64,000 bases of DNA from Brevundimonas alba (GTDB lineage Bacteria; Pseudomonadota; Alphaproteobacteria; Caulobacterales; Caulobacteraceae): positions 372,001 through 436,000 of the forward strand of contig NZ_JAATJM010000002.1 in assembly GCF_011927945.1 (NCBI RefSeq). Direction: 5' to 3'. The first letter of the stretch is position 1; each line of letters opens with the position of its first letter. Below the pieces are notes generated by a model that was not told where the DNA came from, did no database searches, and saw nothing but the letters and a program-made list of their open reading frames with translations. Below are positions 18,031-26,406 of this stretch, piece by piece. Position numbers and translations under genes: made by a program.

Positions 18031-18276
18031 TCAAAGCCCCTCGGCCTCGGGCAGCCACGGCGGGGGCAGGATGCCCTGGTCGATCAGGGAGCGGCGGCCG
18101 CGGGCCCATTCGGCGGGGCCGGCGCAGCGGAGGCCGTCGGCGTAGACGAGCCGCCAGGATTCCGCATGCACGGCGTCACGCCAGACCGTTTCACGGCGGT
18201 GCATCTCGGCCCGTAGCAGGGCCTCGAACGAGGGCGGCGGCGGGCGCGGCGGGCGGGGGTTGCGGGGCAGGGGCAT
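18031..18276 (-). CDS. Small hypothetical protein
   Basis: 81 residues. The ATG at 18276 is chosen because AAAGGA sits seven bases upstream; a further in-frame ATG at 18291 overlaps that ribosome-binding site. The product starts with a Pro/Arg run ([24 protein letters not shown]) and continues as a Trp/Arg-rich helix-forming segment (ETVWRDAVHAESWRLVYADGLRCAGPAEWARGRRSLIDQG). No membrane segment and no family I recognise. It is convergent with the amidase, 18 bp from its stop. Confidence 0.55.
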   Translation of the reverse strand: MPLPRNPRPPRPPPPSFEALLRAEMHRRETVWRDAVHAESWRLVYADGLRCAGPAEWARGRRSLIDQGILPPPWLPEAEGL

Positions 18277-18804
18277 GGGTGGTCCTTTCATCCAGACGTG
18301 CGGAAGCGGCCCCGCGCCGGGCGGCGCGAGGGGCGGGAAGGCGTGCGGAGCGCCGGGCCTGCGCCCGGAATTCGTTTTGGTTTTACCGTTTCGACGCAGT
18401 CAGACGCTCCGCGCGGAGAGTGAGCGGAAGCTTGCGTCGGGTGGCGGTGTTATCGCCTTACCGCAGCGCCTCCGGCGGGCGGGTCGGCCTTGCGCAGCCG
18501 ATCCCCGGACCGGGCGAGTATCCCCCTCGCCCCTGACATCCGACATCCATCAGACCCCGGGCGTTGGCTGGCTTGAACCGCCAGCCGGGAACCGGGTCCC
18601 CGCTTCTCCACATCCCGCCGCCAAAGGACGCAAGGCCTTTGCGCCTCCCCTGCGACGGGACCGGAAGAGTGTAACCGCCCTGCGCCCTATGGCGCGTTCG
18701 TGACGCTGACAAAGTGATGAAGGGGCGGGAGTTCAGAGGGTTAGCTCTGAAAAGTATGGAGACAGAGGCGGGATAGGTAGCAGAGATTGAGCGGTTTCCG
18801 GGCT
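18277..18804. other. 528-bp spacer with hairpins, no confident gene
   Basis: No ORF with believable composition. The spacer contains a 7-bp-stem hairpin GGGCGAG/CTCGCCC (18512-18532) and another, GGCTGGC/GCCAGCC (18566-18586), each with a seven-base loop, plus a weaker dyad around 18627-18646 and CAGAG/CTCTG near 18735-18750. This could be a structured noncoding RNA or untranslated leader. I tested it by eye against RNase P, tmRNA and SRP RNA hallmarks and found none. Confidence 0.4.
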
Positions 18805-20319
18805 CTACCGTCGCGGGGGCGGGCGAAGACCCGCCTCCATGGCGAGTTGCAGCAGCTCCGCGAGATTGGTCGCGTTCACCTTCGCCATGATCTGACTGCG
18901 ATGAAGCTCGATCGTGCGGGGGCTGATGCCGAGCTTCAGCGCGATCATCTTGTTGGTGCCGCCCTCGACCAGCCCGGTCAGCACCTCGCGCTCCCGGGGG
19001 CTCAAACGGCCCATCCGGGCGGCGGCTTCATCGCCGGCGGCCGTTTCGGCGAGGGCGCGCGCCTCGGTCGTGATCGACGAGAGCGCGGTTTCGAGGGCGA
19101 CATCGGTGAGCGGCGGCTGCAGATAATCCGCGGCGCCGTCCTTCATCGCCGCAACGGCGGTGGTCACGTCTCCGTCGTCGGGCCCGATGACGATGGCGTT
19201 CAGCGGGATCGAGCGGGCGCGAAGTTCGAGCGGGATGGACGCCGCCTTTCGGTCTGAACGACGCAGATCCACAAGCACGCAACCGGGCGCCAGAAACGGA
19301 GCGATATCCAGGAACGCCTCGGCTCCAGGGAAGGCGCGAACCCGCAGTCCCAGCTTGCGCATCATGCGGGAGAGCCGACGCTCTTCAGAAGCGGAAGAGC
19401 CAACGAGGTAGACCTGCTTTTCGTCCTGACGGCTCAGGTCTTCGGCGATGCCGCCAATCTTCGTGACCTCGCCCGCCGCGTCGCGGATCGGGAAACTGGT
19501 GTCCCGCAGCCATCGAACCTCCCCGTCCCGGGGCCGCACGATCCGGTACTCCGTCAAGGCGACGCCCCCTGCCTGAACCGAGCGCAGGGCGCGCCGGACC
19601 CGATCCGCGTCACCCGGATGCACATGGGCGAACCAGTCATCGACGCGGCTGGGGGCCTCGGACCGGGGGTGGCCCCATATACGCTCGTAGGCGGGACTTC
19701 TGTATTCGATCAGTCCGGCGCCGGGGTCGACGATCCAAAGCAGGTTGGTGCTGTGTTCGGCGAAGCCGCGGAACCGGGCCTCGCTCTCGCGGGTGTCAGC
19801 TTCGGAGCGCTTGCGTTGGCTGACATCCATCGCGGCGCCGATGAAATCCACGGGTCTGCCGTGAACGAAGGTGGTGCGGCCCGAGGTTGCGACCCACCGT
19901 TCGACGCCGTCACGGCCTCTGACGCGGTATTCGATCACGTAGCGGCCATCGCCGGAGGGGTCGAGGCAGGCCGCGATCGCGTCCCGGACCCGCGGGCGAT
20001 CCTCGGGATGGATGCCCGCCTCGAAGACGGAGCGGTCGACGGGCTCGCCTGACCGCAGGCCCCAGAGGGCGCGAAGGCCATCATCCCAGTCCAGAACGTC
20101 CGTTTGCGGATTCCAGGAATAGACCGCCAGACCGACAAGCTCTCTGGCGGCCCGCAGGCGCGCCTCGCTCAGCCTCAGGGATTCTATCAGACCGGCCGTC
20201 TTGCCGAGTTCGCGAGTGGTGGGTCGGGTATCCGGGCCGGTCCGTGTTGAGAACCCGCCGAAGGCGTTATCCTCAATGTCAGGCGTAATACAGTCGCGGA
20301 TAGATTTCATTCTTTGCAT
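18805..20319 (-). CDS. PAS-PAS-pseudoreceiver-LuxR transcription regulator
   Basis: 504 residues from the ATG at 20319. Two PAS/PAC sensor domains (about 40-170 and 175-300; DISFPIRD-like and GAAMDVSQRKR PAC ends) precede a receiver-like domain (about 305-410) and a FixJ/NarL-type HTH (LSPREREVLTGLVEGGTNKMIALKLGISPRTIELHRSQIMAKVNA). The receiver is degenerate: the acidic pair is replaced in VYLVGSSASEER and the switch lysine is missing in YLQPP, although LVDLR keeps an Asp. There is no histidine kinase domain. The likely role is signal-responsive DNA binding that does not depend on phosphorylation. Alternative starts are the ATG at 20310 and one at 20448. Confidence 0.85.
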   Translation of the reverse strand: MQRMKSIRDCITPDIEDNAFGGFSTRTGPDTRPTTRELGKTAGLIESLRLSEARLRAARELVGLAVYSWNPQTDVLDWDDGLRALWGLRSGEPVDRSVFEAGIHPEDRPRVRDAIAACLDPSGDGRYVIEYRVRGRDGVERWVATSGRTTFVHGRPVDFIGAAMDVSQRKRSEADTRESEARFRGFAEHSTNLLWIVDPGAGLIEYRSPAYERIWGHPRSEAPSRVDDWFAHVHPGDADRVRRALRSVQAGGVALTEYRIVRPRDGEVRWLRDTSFPIRDAAGEVTKIGGIAEDLSRQDEKQVYLVGSSASEERRLSRMMRKLGLRVRAFPGAEAFLDIAPFLAPGCVLVDLRRSDRKAASIPLELRARSIPLNAIVIGPDDGDVTTAVAAMKDGAADYLQPPLTDVALETALSSITTEARALAETAAGDEAAARMGRLSPREREVLTGLVEGGTNKMIALKLGISPRTIELHRSQIMAKVNATNLAELLQLAMEAGLRPPPRR

Positions 20320-20555
20320 AACTTGGCGCGGCGTGTCGAGGTCAGCGCTGTCCAAGCTGCGCCTTAGTAGGAGAGTGCAGGAGAACAAAGCTGAGTGAAA
20401 CAGCGCACGTGCTGTTCTGTTCCCGAGGCGCGACCGGCCCGTGTTCATACCTAGGGACCGACCGGATATCGCCCGACGCCTCGCAACATCTAATCGGTAG
20501 CCATCGCGAACCTTCCCCGGAAGTGTTCGCAGGCGCGAGCGAAATGGAGGTCAGT

Positions 20556-21110
20556 ATGAGCGTCGCGGAAATGTTGGACCACCGCAGGCCCCGCGAGGCC
20601 CGACGGGCTCCGAGCCCCGAAACACCCGGTCCCGGGTTGTCGGCGTGGGAGAATTTCCTCCGGTCGCCACATACGGCCATCCGCTTGCCGGGACGCCCAC
20701 CGATGAGGCTGGCGACCGACCGGGTCCGGGCCGCGCCGGCGGTGACGCCGCAGCTTTCCATGATGATCGGCATGACGGCGATCGGCCTCGGCATCTGGGG
20801 GTCACTGTTCCCACGGTCGGTCAAGCGGACGTTCGGCATCGCCGCACCGACAGCGGCGGTGTTCGCCGCCTTTGGAGCCCGCGAAATCTGGAGCGGGGTC
20901 AAGCTGGCCGAGGACCCGACGCGGACCGGCGTGCTCTGGGCGCGCGTGGGCGGGGATGTGTTCGACATCGCCGTCCTGAGCGCGCTGAGCGCGGGCGGCA
21001 ATCCGAAGCGCGGCAACGCGCGGGTGGCTCTCGGGGCCGTGTTGGCGATCACCGCCCTGGACGTGCTGACGGCGGTCCGGATGGGCGCGGTCCAACGCAA
21101 CTGCAAGTGA
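20556..21110 (+). CDS. Putative membrane protein
   Basis: 184 residues from the ATG at 20556, which has GGAGG six bases upstream; a longer in-frame start at 20409 lacks one. The first 70 residues are polar, Arg/Pro-rich and probably cytoplasmic. Four hydrophobic segments follow (about 75-93, 100-118, 130-150 and 157-175; LSMMIGMTAIGLGIWGSLF, FGIAAPTAAVFAAFGA, DVFDIAVLSALSAGG, ALGAVLAITALDVLTAV). Family not recognised with certainty. It ends 13 bp before the alcohol dehydrogenase and is probably co-transcribed with it. Confidence 0.7.
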   Translation: MSVAEMLDHRRPREARRAPSPETPGPGLSAWENFLRSPHTAIRLPGRPPMRLATDRVRAAPAVTPQLSMMIGMTAIGLGIWGSLFPRSVKRTFGIAAPTAAVFAAFGAREIWSGVKLAEDPTRTGVLWARVGGDVFDIAVLSALSAGGNPKRGNARVALGAVLAITALDVLTAVRMGAVQRNCK

Positions 21111-21123
21111 GGGAGAAGCGGCG

Positions 21124-22302
21124 ATGAAAGCGATTTGCTGGCAAGGCAAGAAGGACATGCGCTGCGAGGAGGTGCCGGATCCCCGGATCGAGCATCCGCG
21201 CGACGCCATCATCAAGGTCACCACCACCTGCATCTGCGGGTCTGACCTGCACCTCTACGACGGCCTGATCCCCACCATGTGCGCGGGCGATGTGATGGGG
21301 CACGAGCCGATGGGCGAGGTGGTCGAGGTTGGCCCGGAGGCGAAGTCACGCGGCCTGAAGGTCGGCGACCGGGTCGTCATCCCCTTCCAGATGACCTGCG
21401 GCGAGTGCGAGCAGTGCCTGAAGGGCAACTTCTCCGTCTGTCAGACCACGAACCGAAACGCCGATCTGGCCCGGACCTTCTTCGGCGACACGACGGCGGG
21501 TCTGTTCGGCTATTCCCACATCACCGGCGGCTACGCGGGCGGTCAGGCGGAATATATGCGGGTGCCGTTCGCGGCGACCACGGCGGTCAAACTGCCCAAG
21601 GACGGGCCGGACGAGCGCTATATCTTCCTGTCGGACATCCTGCCGACCGGCTGGCAGGCCGCGGCCCAGGCCGACATCACTCCCGAGGATACGGTCGCGG
21701 TCTGGGGCTGTGGGCCCGTCGGTCTTTTCGCCATCCATTCGGCCATCGTTCTCGGCGCCAAACGCGTCATCGCTATCGACGACGTCGACGAACGTCTGGA
21801 GCGGGCGCGGAGCGTCGGCGCCGAGATTCTCGACCGCCGGACGGTCGATAACGTGCTCGAACACCTGCGCGAGATCACCGGTGGCCACGGTCCGGACAAA
21901 TGCATCGATGCGGTGGGGATGGAGGCGCATGGCCCGAACAAGATGCTGCACCTTCTCGACAAGGCCCAGACGGCGCTGAAGCTGGAGACGGAGCGTCCCA
22001 CCACCCTGCGGGAGGCGATCATGGCCTGCAAGGCGGCCGGAACCGTATCGGTCCCGGGCGTGTACGGCGGCGCCTCGAGCATGTTCCCGACGGGGGCCAT
22101 GATGAACAAGGGGCTCACCCTGCGAACCGGTCAGACGCATGTGCGGCGCTGGACCGACGACCTGCTGCGGCGGATCGAGGAAGGCCAGATCAACTCGACC
22201 CTGCCGATCACCCACACCGTTCCGCTGGGGCGGGCGCCGGAGATGTACAAGACGTTCCGCGACAAGCAGGACGGCTGCATCAAGGTCCTGCTGAAGCCCT
22301 GA
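21124..22302 (+). CDS. Zinc-dependent alcohol/formaldehyde dehydrogenase
   Basis: 392-residue medium-chain dehydrogenase. Catalytic zinc ligands are in CGSDLH (Cys38) and GHE (His60, Glu61); the structural zinc site is Cys92, Cys95, Cys98 and Cys106. The Rossmann motif is VWGCGPVG with Asp in IAIDDVDERL. The long QTTNRNADLARTFFGDTTAGLFGYSHITGGYAGGQAEYMRVP insert is typical of the glutathione-independent formaldehyde-dehydrogenase-like subgroup. The substrate is uncertain; an aldehyde or short alcohol with NAD is expected. It sits between a membrane protein and a TMEM175 gene, 6 bp from the latter. Confidence 0.9.
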   Translation: MKAICWQGKKDMRCEEVPDPRIEHPRDAIIKVTTTCICGSDLHLYDGLIPTMCAGDVMGHEPMGEVVEVGPEAKSRGLKVGDRVVIPFQMTCGECEQCLKGNFSVCQTTNRNADLARTFFGDTTAGLFGYSHITGGYAGGQAEYMRVPFAATTAVKLPKDGPDERYIFLSDILPTGWQAAAQADITPEDTVAVWGCGPVGLFAIHSAIVLGAKRVIAIDDVDERLERARSVGAEILDRRTVDNVLEHLREITGGHGPDKCIDAVGMEAHGPNKMLHLLDKAQTALKLETERPTTLREAIMACKAAGTVSVPGVYGGASSMFPTGAMMNKGLTLRTGQTHVRRWTDDLLRRIEEGQINSTLPITHTVPLGRAPEMYKTFRDKQDGCIKVLLKP

Positions 22303-22308
22303 TCTCCG

Positions 22309-22992
22309 ATGGCCCGGTCTTCAGCACAGACGCACGGCGCCCAGCGCGGGCTTGGCCGGTTCGAAGGGTTTAGCGATGCGGTGTTCGCGATCGCGCTGAC
22401 CCTCCTGATTGTCGAGATCAAGGCTCCGGGTTCTCCAGAGGGGCCACAGGGATATGACAGTCTGGTCTCGGCCATGGCCGGGCAGTGGCGCGAGCATCTC
22501 GCGCTGCTGCTCTGCTATGGCGTGATCGGCGCCTACTGGCTGCAGCACCACTACACGGGCCGCATCTACGCCAGGAGCGACCACTGGTTCAGCGCGCTCA
22601 ACCTGCTGTTCCTGCTGGCTATCGTCGTCGTGCCCTATCCGATCCGCGTCTGGTGCTTCCACCTCGGCACGCCCTTCGAGCCGGTCGCATCGGTCACCCT
22701 GACGGCGGGGCTGGCCCTCACGGCCTGCACATGGATGGCCAAATGGTTCTACGGCATGCCCGGGCGGCGCATCATGGACGAACGGCTGGCCCCGGGGTTT
22801 CTGCGACAGATGACCCGCCGCTACGGTCTGGCCGCCTTGATCCAGATCGCCGCGGTTCCGCTGTCAGTCATCCAGCCGCAAGCGGGGGTGGCCCTTGCGC
22901 TATTGTGCGTCGCCTACTTCCTGCTGCCGCAGCCGAAGCCGCGGTACAATCCGGGCGAGGAGCCGGACCCCGGGGAGGTGACGGGCGAATAG
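22309..22992 (+). CDS. TMEM175-family membrane channel, copy 3
   Basis: 227 residues with six hydrophobic segments and the signature RFEGFSDAVFAIALTLLIVEI, in which Gly of SDGV is Ala. The second helix carries CYGVIGAYWLQHHYTGRIY in place of the FWxxHRR stretch seen in the two copies at 5.5-6.8 kb. It is 6 bp downstream of the alcohol dehydrogenase. This makes three family members in the window; this one is the most diverged. Confidence 0.85.
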   Translation: MARSSAQTHGAQRGLGRFEGFSDAVFAIALTLLIVEIKAPGSPEGPQGYDSLVSAMAGQWREHLALLLCYGVIGAYWLQHHYTGRIYARSDHWFSALNLLFLLAIVVVPYPIRVWCFHLGTPFEPVASVTLTAGLALTACTWMAKWFYGMPGRRIMDERLAPGFLRQMTRRYGLAALIQIAAVPLSVIQPQAGVALALLCVAYFLLPQPKPRYNPGEEPDPGEVTGE

Positions 22993-23054
22993 GATGAAGC
23001 GCGGCGCTGCGCGCGGGTCTCCCTTTTTGACGGCACCTCTCCTATCTCCGTCCG

Positions 23055-23795
23055 ATGCGCCTGCGTGTTGTCGATCTTGAAACCACCGGGGGAGACCGGA
23101 CCGCCGAGATCATCGAGGTGGGGATCGTCGATGTAACGCCGGACGGGGCCGGGGGATGGCGGGCGTCGCCGCCGGTGTCGAGGCTGTTCCGGCCGCGGGG
23201 CGAGATCTCGGTTCACGCGATGGCGGTGCATCATCTGACGCCGGAGGATTTCTGCGAGGACGATCCGCACTGCGACGAATACCGGCTGCGGGAGATGTTC
23301 CTGCCGGAGCCGGCGGACGTGATGGTGGCGCATTCGGCGCGGTTCGAGCGGGGGTTCATCGCCGATACGGCGCATGGCGGGCTGCCGTGGATCTGCACGG
23401 TGCGGTCGTCCAAGGCGGTGTGGCCGCAGGCGCCGGGGCATTCCAATCAGGTGCTGAGGTACTGGCGGGGGCTGCGGCTGGACCCGGCGCTGGCCAATCC
23501 GGCGCACCGGGCGGGGCCGGACGCCTGGGTGACGGCGCACATCCTGATCGACCTGCTGAAGGAGGCGACGGTCGAGCAGATGCTGGAATGGACGCGCGAG
23601 CCGCGGCGGCTGGACCGGATTCCGTTCGGCAAGCACAGGGGCCGGCCGTGGGCCGAGCCGCCGGACGACTATCTGCGCTGGATGGCGGGGCAGGGGGACA
23701 TGGACGCCGATGTCGTGGCCGCGGCGCGACAGGAACTGGACCGTCGCGCCGGGGGTGTGACGGGGGCTCTGGCGGCGGCGCCCGACGCGGGCTAA
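23055..23795 (+). CDS. exoX: Exodeoxyribonuclease X-like 3'-5' exonuclease
   Basis: 246 residues aligning by eye with E. coli ExoX throughout. Exo I is VDLETTG (Asp7, Glu9), the ISVHAMAVHHLTPE block and WICTVRSSKAVWP correspond to SPQAMAIHRIT and WICTMKLARRLWP, and exo III is HRAGPDA (His151, Asp156). The exo II acidic residue is Glu98 (AHSARFERGF), where ExoX has Asp. The C-terminal IPFGKHRGRPWAEPPDDYLRWM is the ExoX-specific tail. Acts on single-stranded and 3'-recessed DNA in repair. It stands alone upstream of mrcA. Confidence 0.87.
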   Translation: MRLRVVDLETTGGDRTAEIIEVGIVDVTPDGAGGWRASPPVSRLFRPRGEISVHAMAVHHLTPEDFCEDDPHCDEYRLREMFLPEPADVMVAHSARFERGFIADTAHGGLPWICTVRSSKAVWPQAPGHSNQVLRYWRGLRLDPALANPAHRAGPDAWVTAHILIDLLKEATVEQMLEWTREPRRLDRIPFGKHRGRPWAEPPDDYLRWMAGQGDMDADVVAAARQELDRRAGGVTGALAAAPDAG

Positions 23796-23829
23796 ACCCA
23801 CTCACCGGGCGCGTCTTGCGGAGTAACAG

Positions 23830-26247
23830 GTGAAGATTGCCGAACGCTGGTTCGTGATGGCGGGCGTCGTCCTGCTGGGCGCGATCGCGCTGGCCGGGCT
23901 GGTGGTGGCCGTCTATGCGGCCTGGCTGTTCCACGACCTGCCGGACGCGTCCGAGCTGGCCGATTATCGGCCGGCGACGGCGACGCGCGTCTATGCCGGC
24001 GACGGGACGCTGATCGGGGAATTCTCGGACGAGCGGCGCATCTATGTGTCGTACGAGCAGATTCCCGAGCCGGTGGTGCAGGCCTTCCTGGCCGCCGAGG
24101 ACCGCAACTTCTTCAGCCATGGCGGGGTCGATGTGTCGGGCCTGGGCCGGGCCATGTTCAAGAACGTCTTCAACGCGGCCACGGGGCGGCGGCTGGAGGG
24201 CGGCTCGACGATCACCCAGCAGGTGGCCAAGAACGTCCTGCTGACCAGCGAGACCAGCATCAACCGCAAGGTCAAGGAAGCCATCCTGGCCAACCGGCTG
24301 GAAGCGACCCTGACCAAGCCGCAGATCCTCGAACTGTATCTGAACGAGATTTTCCTCGGCTATCGGTCGTTCGGCGTGGCGGCGGCGGCCTACAACTATT
24401 TCGGCAAGTCGCTGGACCAGCTGACGCCGGACGAGGCGGCCTTCCTGGCGGCCCTGCCCAAGGGGCCGAACAACTATCATCCGAAGCGGCATCCGGCGGC
24501 GGCCAAGGGGCGGCGCGACTGGGTGCTGGGCGAGATGCGCGAGAGCGGCTTCATCACCCAGGCGCAGTTGCAGACGGCGCTGGCCAGGCCGCTGGTGACG
24601 CAGGACGCGCCGCGCCGGGCGGCCTATGCGGACGCGGACTTCTTCGTCGAGGAGGCGCGGCGGCAGGCCATTGCGCGCTTCGGCCGGGAGGAGGTCAACC
24701 GCGGGGGCTATTATCTGCGCACGACGCTGGACCCGGAGCTGCAGTCGGCGGCGCGGGACGCCCTGATGAAGGGGCTGGAGAACTATGACCGCCGGCATGG
24801 CTGGCGCGGGCCGTGGGGGACCACGGACTTCGCCGAGGGCTGGCAGGCGGTGGCGCTGCGCGGGACCAAGCCGCCCGAGCGCCGGGCCTGGCGTCCGGCG
24901 GCCGTGGAGAGCGTGGCGGGGAACACTGTGCGGGTGCGGCGGGCCGACGACGGCTCGACCGGAACCCTGCTGGCCGAGGACGCGGCCTGGGCCAATGCGA
25001 ACCGGCAGCTGAAGCGGGGCGACCTGATCTTCGTCGAGCCGCGCGGCGGACAGTTCGCGCTGAAACAGGTTCCGGCGGTGAACGGCGCGCTGGTGGCGAT
25101 CGAGCCCACCTCGGGCCGGGTTCTGGCGATGGTGGGGGGCTATTCCTACGCCCTGTCCAGCTTCAACCGGGCGACGCAGGCGGAGCGGCAGCCGGGCTCG
25201 GCGTTCAAGCCGTTCGTCTATGCGACGGCGCTGGAGGGCGACTATACGCCGGCCTCAATCGTGCTGGACGCGCCGATCAGCTTCGCCGGCGGGCCGAACG
25301 GCACCCGCTGGAGCCCGGAGAACTACAGCCGGGAATACTATGGGCCGACGACGCTGCGCCGGGGGCTGGAGCTGTCGCGCAACGTCATGACGGTGCGGCT
25401 GGCCCAGGCCATCGGCATGACCAATGTCGTGGGGCTGGCCAAGAAGATGGGCGTGTCGGACACGCTGCAGCCCAATCTGTCGGTGTCGCTGGGGGCGGGG
25501 GAGACGACCCCCTACCGGCTGACGGCCGCCTATGCCGCCTTCGTCAACGGCGGGAGGCGGGTGAACCCCTATCTGATCGAAGTGGTGCAGGACCGGGACG
25601 GCGAGACCATCTTCCGCGCCGACGACCGCCGCTGCCGCGAGTGCGGACGGCCGTTCAGCGGGCAGGAGTCGCCCCGGCTGGAGGCGCTCGGCACCCAGGT
25701 CATCGATCCGATCACCGCCTATCAGATGAGCTCGATGCTGGAGGGCGTGGTGCAGCGCGGCACGGCGGCCAGCGCCCGGGGCCTCGGCCGCTGGGTCGGG
25801 GGCAAGACCGGCACGACCAACGAATACCGCTCGGCCTGGTTCGTCGGCTTCTCGTCGGACATCGTCGTCGGCGTGTTCATCGGCTTCGACGACAACCGGC
25901 CGCTGGGCTCGGGCGAAACGGGCGCGACCGGGCCGGTGCCGGTGTTCAACGAGTTCATGCAGGTGGCGCTGCGCAAGCGGCCGGCGCGGCCGTTCGTGCG
26001 GCCCAAGAATGCGGTGTTCCGCACCGTCAACGGCATCGAGGAGGCCTTCCGCCCCGGCACCGAACGGCGCCGCGAGGAGGAGGCTCCGCGTCCCCAGGTT
26101 CCGACCGGGCCGCAGAACTACAACGACGTGATCCGCCGCGAGCAGGAGGTCGAGGCCGGGCTGCCGCCCGCGACCACCCCGACCCCCCCGCCGACGCCGC
26201 CTCCGGCCAAGAAGGAGCCGGCGGAGGACTTGAGTGGGCTGTACTAG
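23830..26247 (+). CDS. mrcA: Penicillin-binding protein 1A
   Basis: 805 residues from a GTG with GGAG upstream. Bifunctional peptidoglycan synthase: one N-terminal membrane helix (about 10-32), a GT51 glycosyltransferase domain (AEDRNFFSHGGVD with the catalytic Glu, GGSTITQQVAKN), an OB-like insert, and the transpeptidase domain with SxxK Ser457 (SAFKPF), SxN at 516 (SRN) and KTGT from Lys659. The tail after 720 is Pro/Glu-rich. An inverted repeat follows the stop directly. Length is normal for the family. Confidence 0.96.
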   Translation: MKIAERWFVMAGVVLLGAIALAGLVVAVYAAWLFHDLPDASELADYRPATATRVYAGDGTLIGEFSDERRIYVSYEQIPEPVVQAFLAAEDRNFFSHGGVDVSGLGRAMFKNVFNAATGRRLEGGSTITQQVAKNVLLTSETSINRKVKEAILANRLEATLTKPQILELYLNEIFLGYRSFGVAAAAYNYFGKSLDQLTPDEAAFLAALPKGPNNYHPKRHPAAAKGRRDWVLGEMRESGFITQAQLQTALARPLVTQDAPRRAAYADADFFVEEARRQAIARFGREEVNRGGYYLRTTLDPELQSAARDALMKGLENYDRRHGWRGPWGTTDFAEGWQAVALRGTKPPERRAWRPAAVESVAGNTVRVRRADDGSTGTLLAEDAAWANANRQLKRGDLIFVEPRGGQFALKQVPAVNGALVAIEPTSGRVLAMVGGYSYALSSFNRATQAERQPGSAFKPFVYATALEGDYTPASIVLDAPISFAGGPNGTRWSPENYSREYYGPTTLRRGLELSRNVMTVRLAQAIGMTNVVGLAKKMGVSDTLQPNLSVSLGAGETTPYRLTAAYAAFVNGGRRVNPYLIEVVQDRDGETIFRADDRRCRECGRPFSGQESPRLEALGTQVIDPITAYQMSSMLEGVVQRGTAASARGLGRWVGGKTGTTNEYRSAWFVGFSSDIVVGVFIGFDDNRPLGSGETGATGPVPVFNEFMQVALRKRPARPFVRPKNAVFRTVNGIEEAFRPGTERRREEEAPRPQVPTGPQNYNDVIRREQEVEAGLPPATTPTPPPTPPPAKKEPAEDLSGLY

Positions 26248-26342
26248 GGATTGGGGATTGGGGATTAGGGATTAGGGCGACCGATCGCGGTGAGCATCGG
26301 CAGCCCGCTACCCTCAATCCCTAATCCCTCATCCCCAATCCC
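26247..26342. repeat. Imperfect inverted repeat of GGGATT(A/G/T)-like heptads
   Basis: The left arm (26247-26277) is a run of GGGATTG, GGGATTA-type units; the right arm (26311-26342) is its near-perfect reverse complement, about 31-32 bp each around a 33-base loop. The arms start at the mrcA stop codon region and end 65 bp before prfB. As RNA this would fold into a very stable hairpin and may end mrcA transcription. Its internal heptad repetition, resembling a telomere repeat, is not usual for a terminator. Confidence 0.8.
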
Positions 26343-26406
26343 TTCTTCCCCTGCAGCGCGGACCGCTCTATGTCCGCGCCTCACCTGAATATCGCCGGAG
26401 ATTGCG

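Noticed and set aside
18458-18712. 84-codon minus-strand ORF in the 18.3-18.8 kb spacer
   Set aside because: No ribosome-binding site, Gly/Arg-rich with no regular helix or strand pattern, and it overlaps the hairpins; noncoding is more likely.
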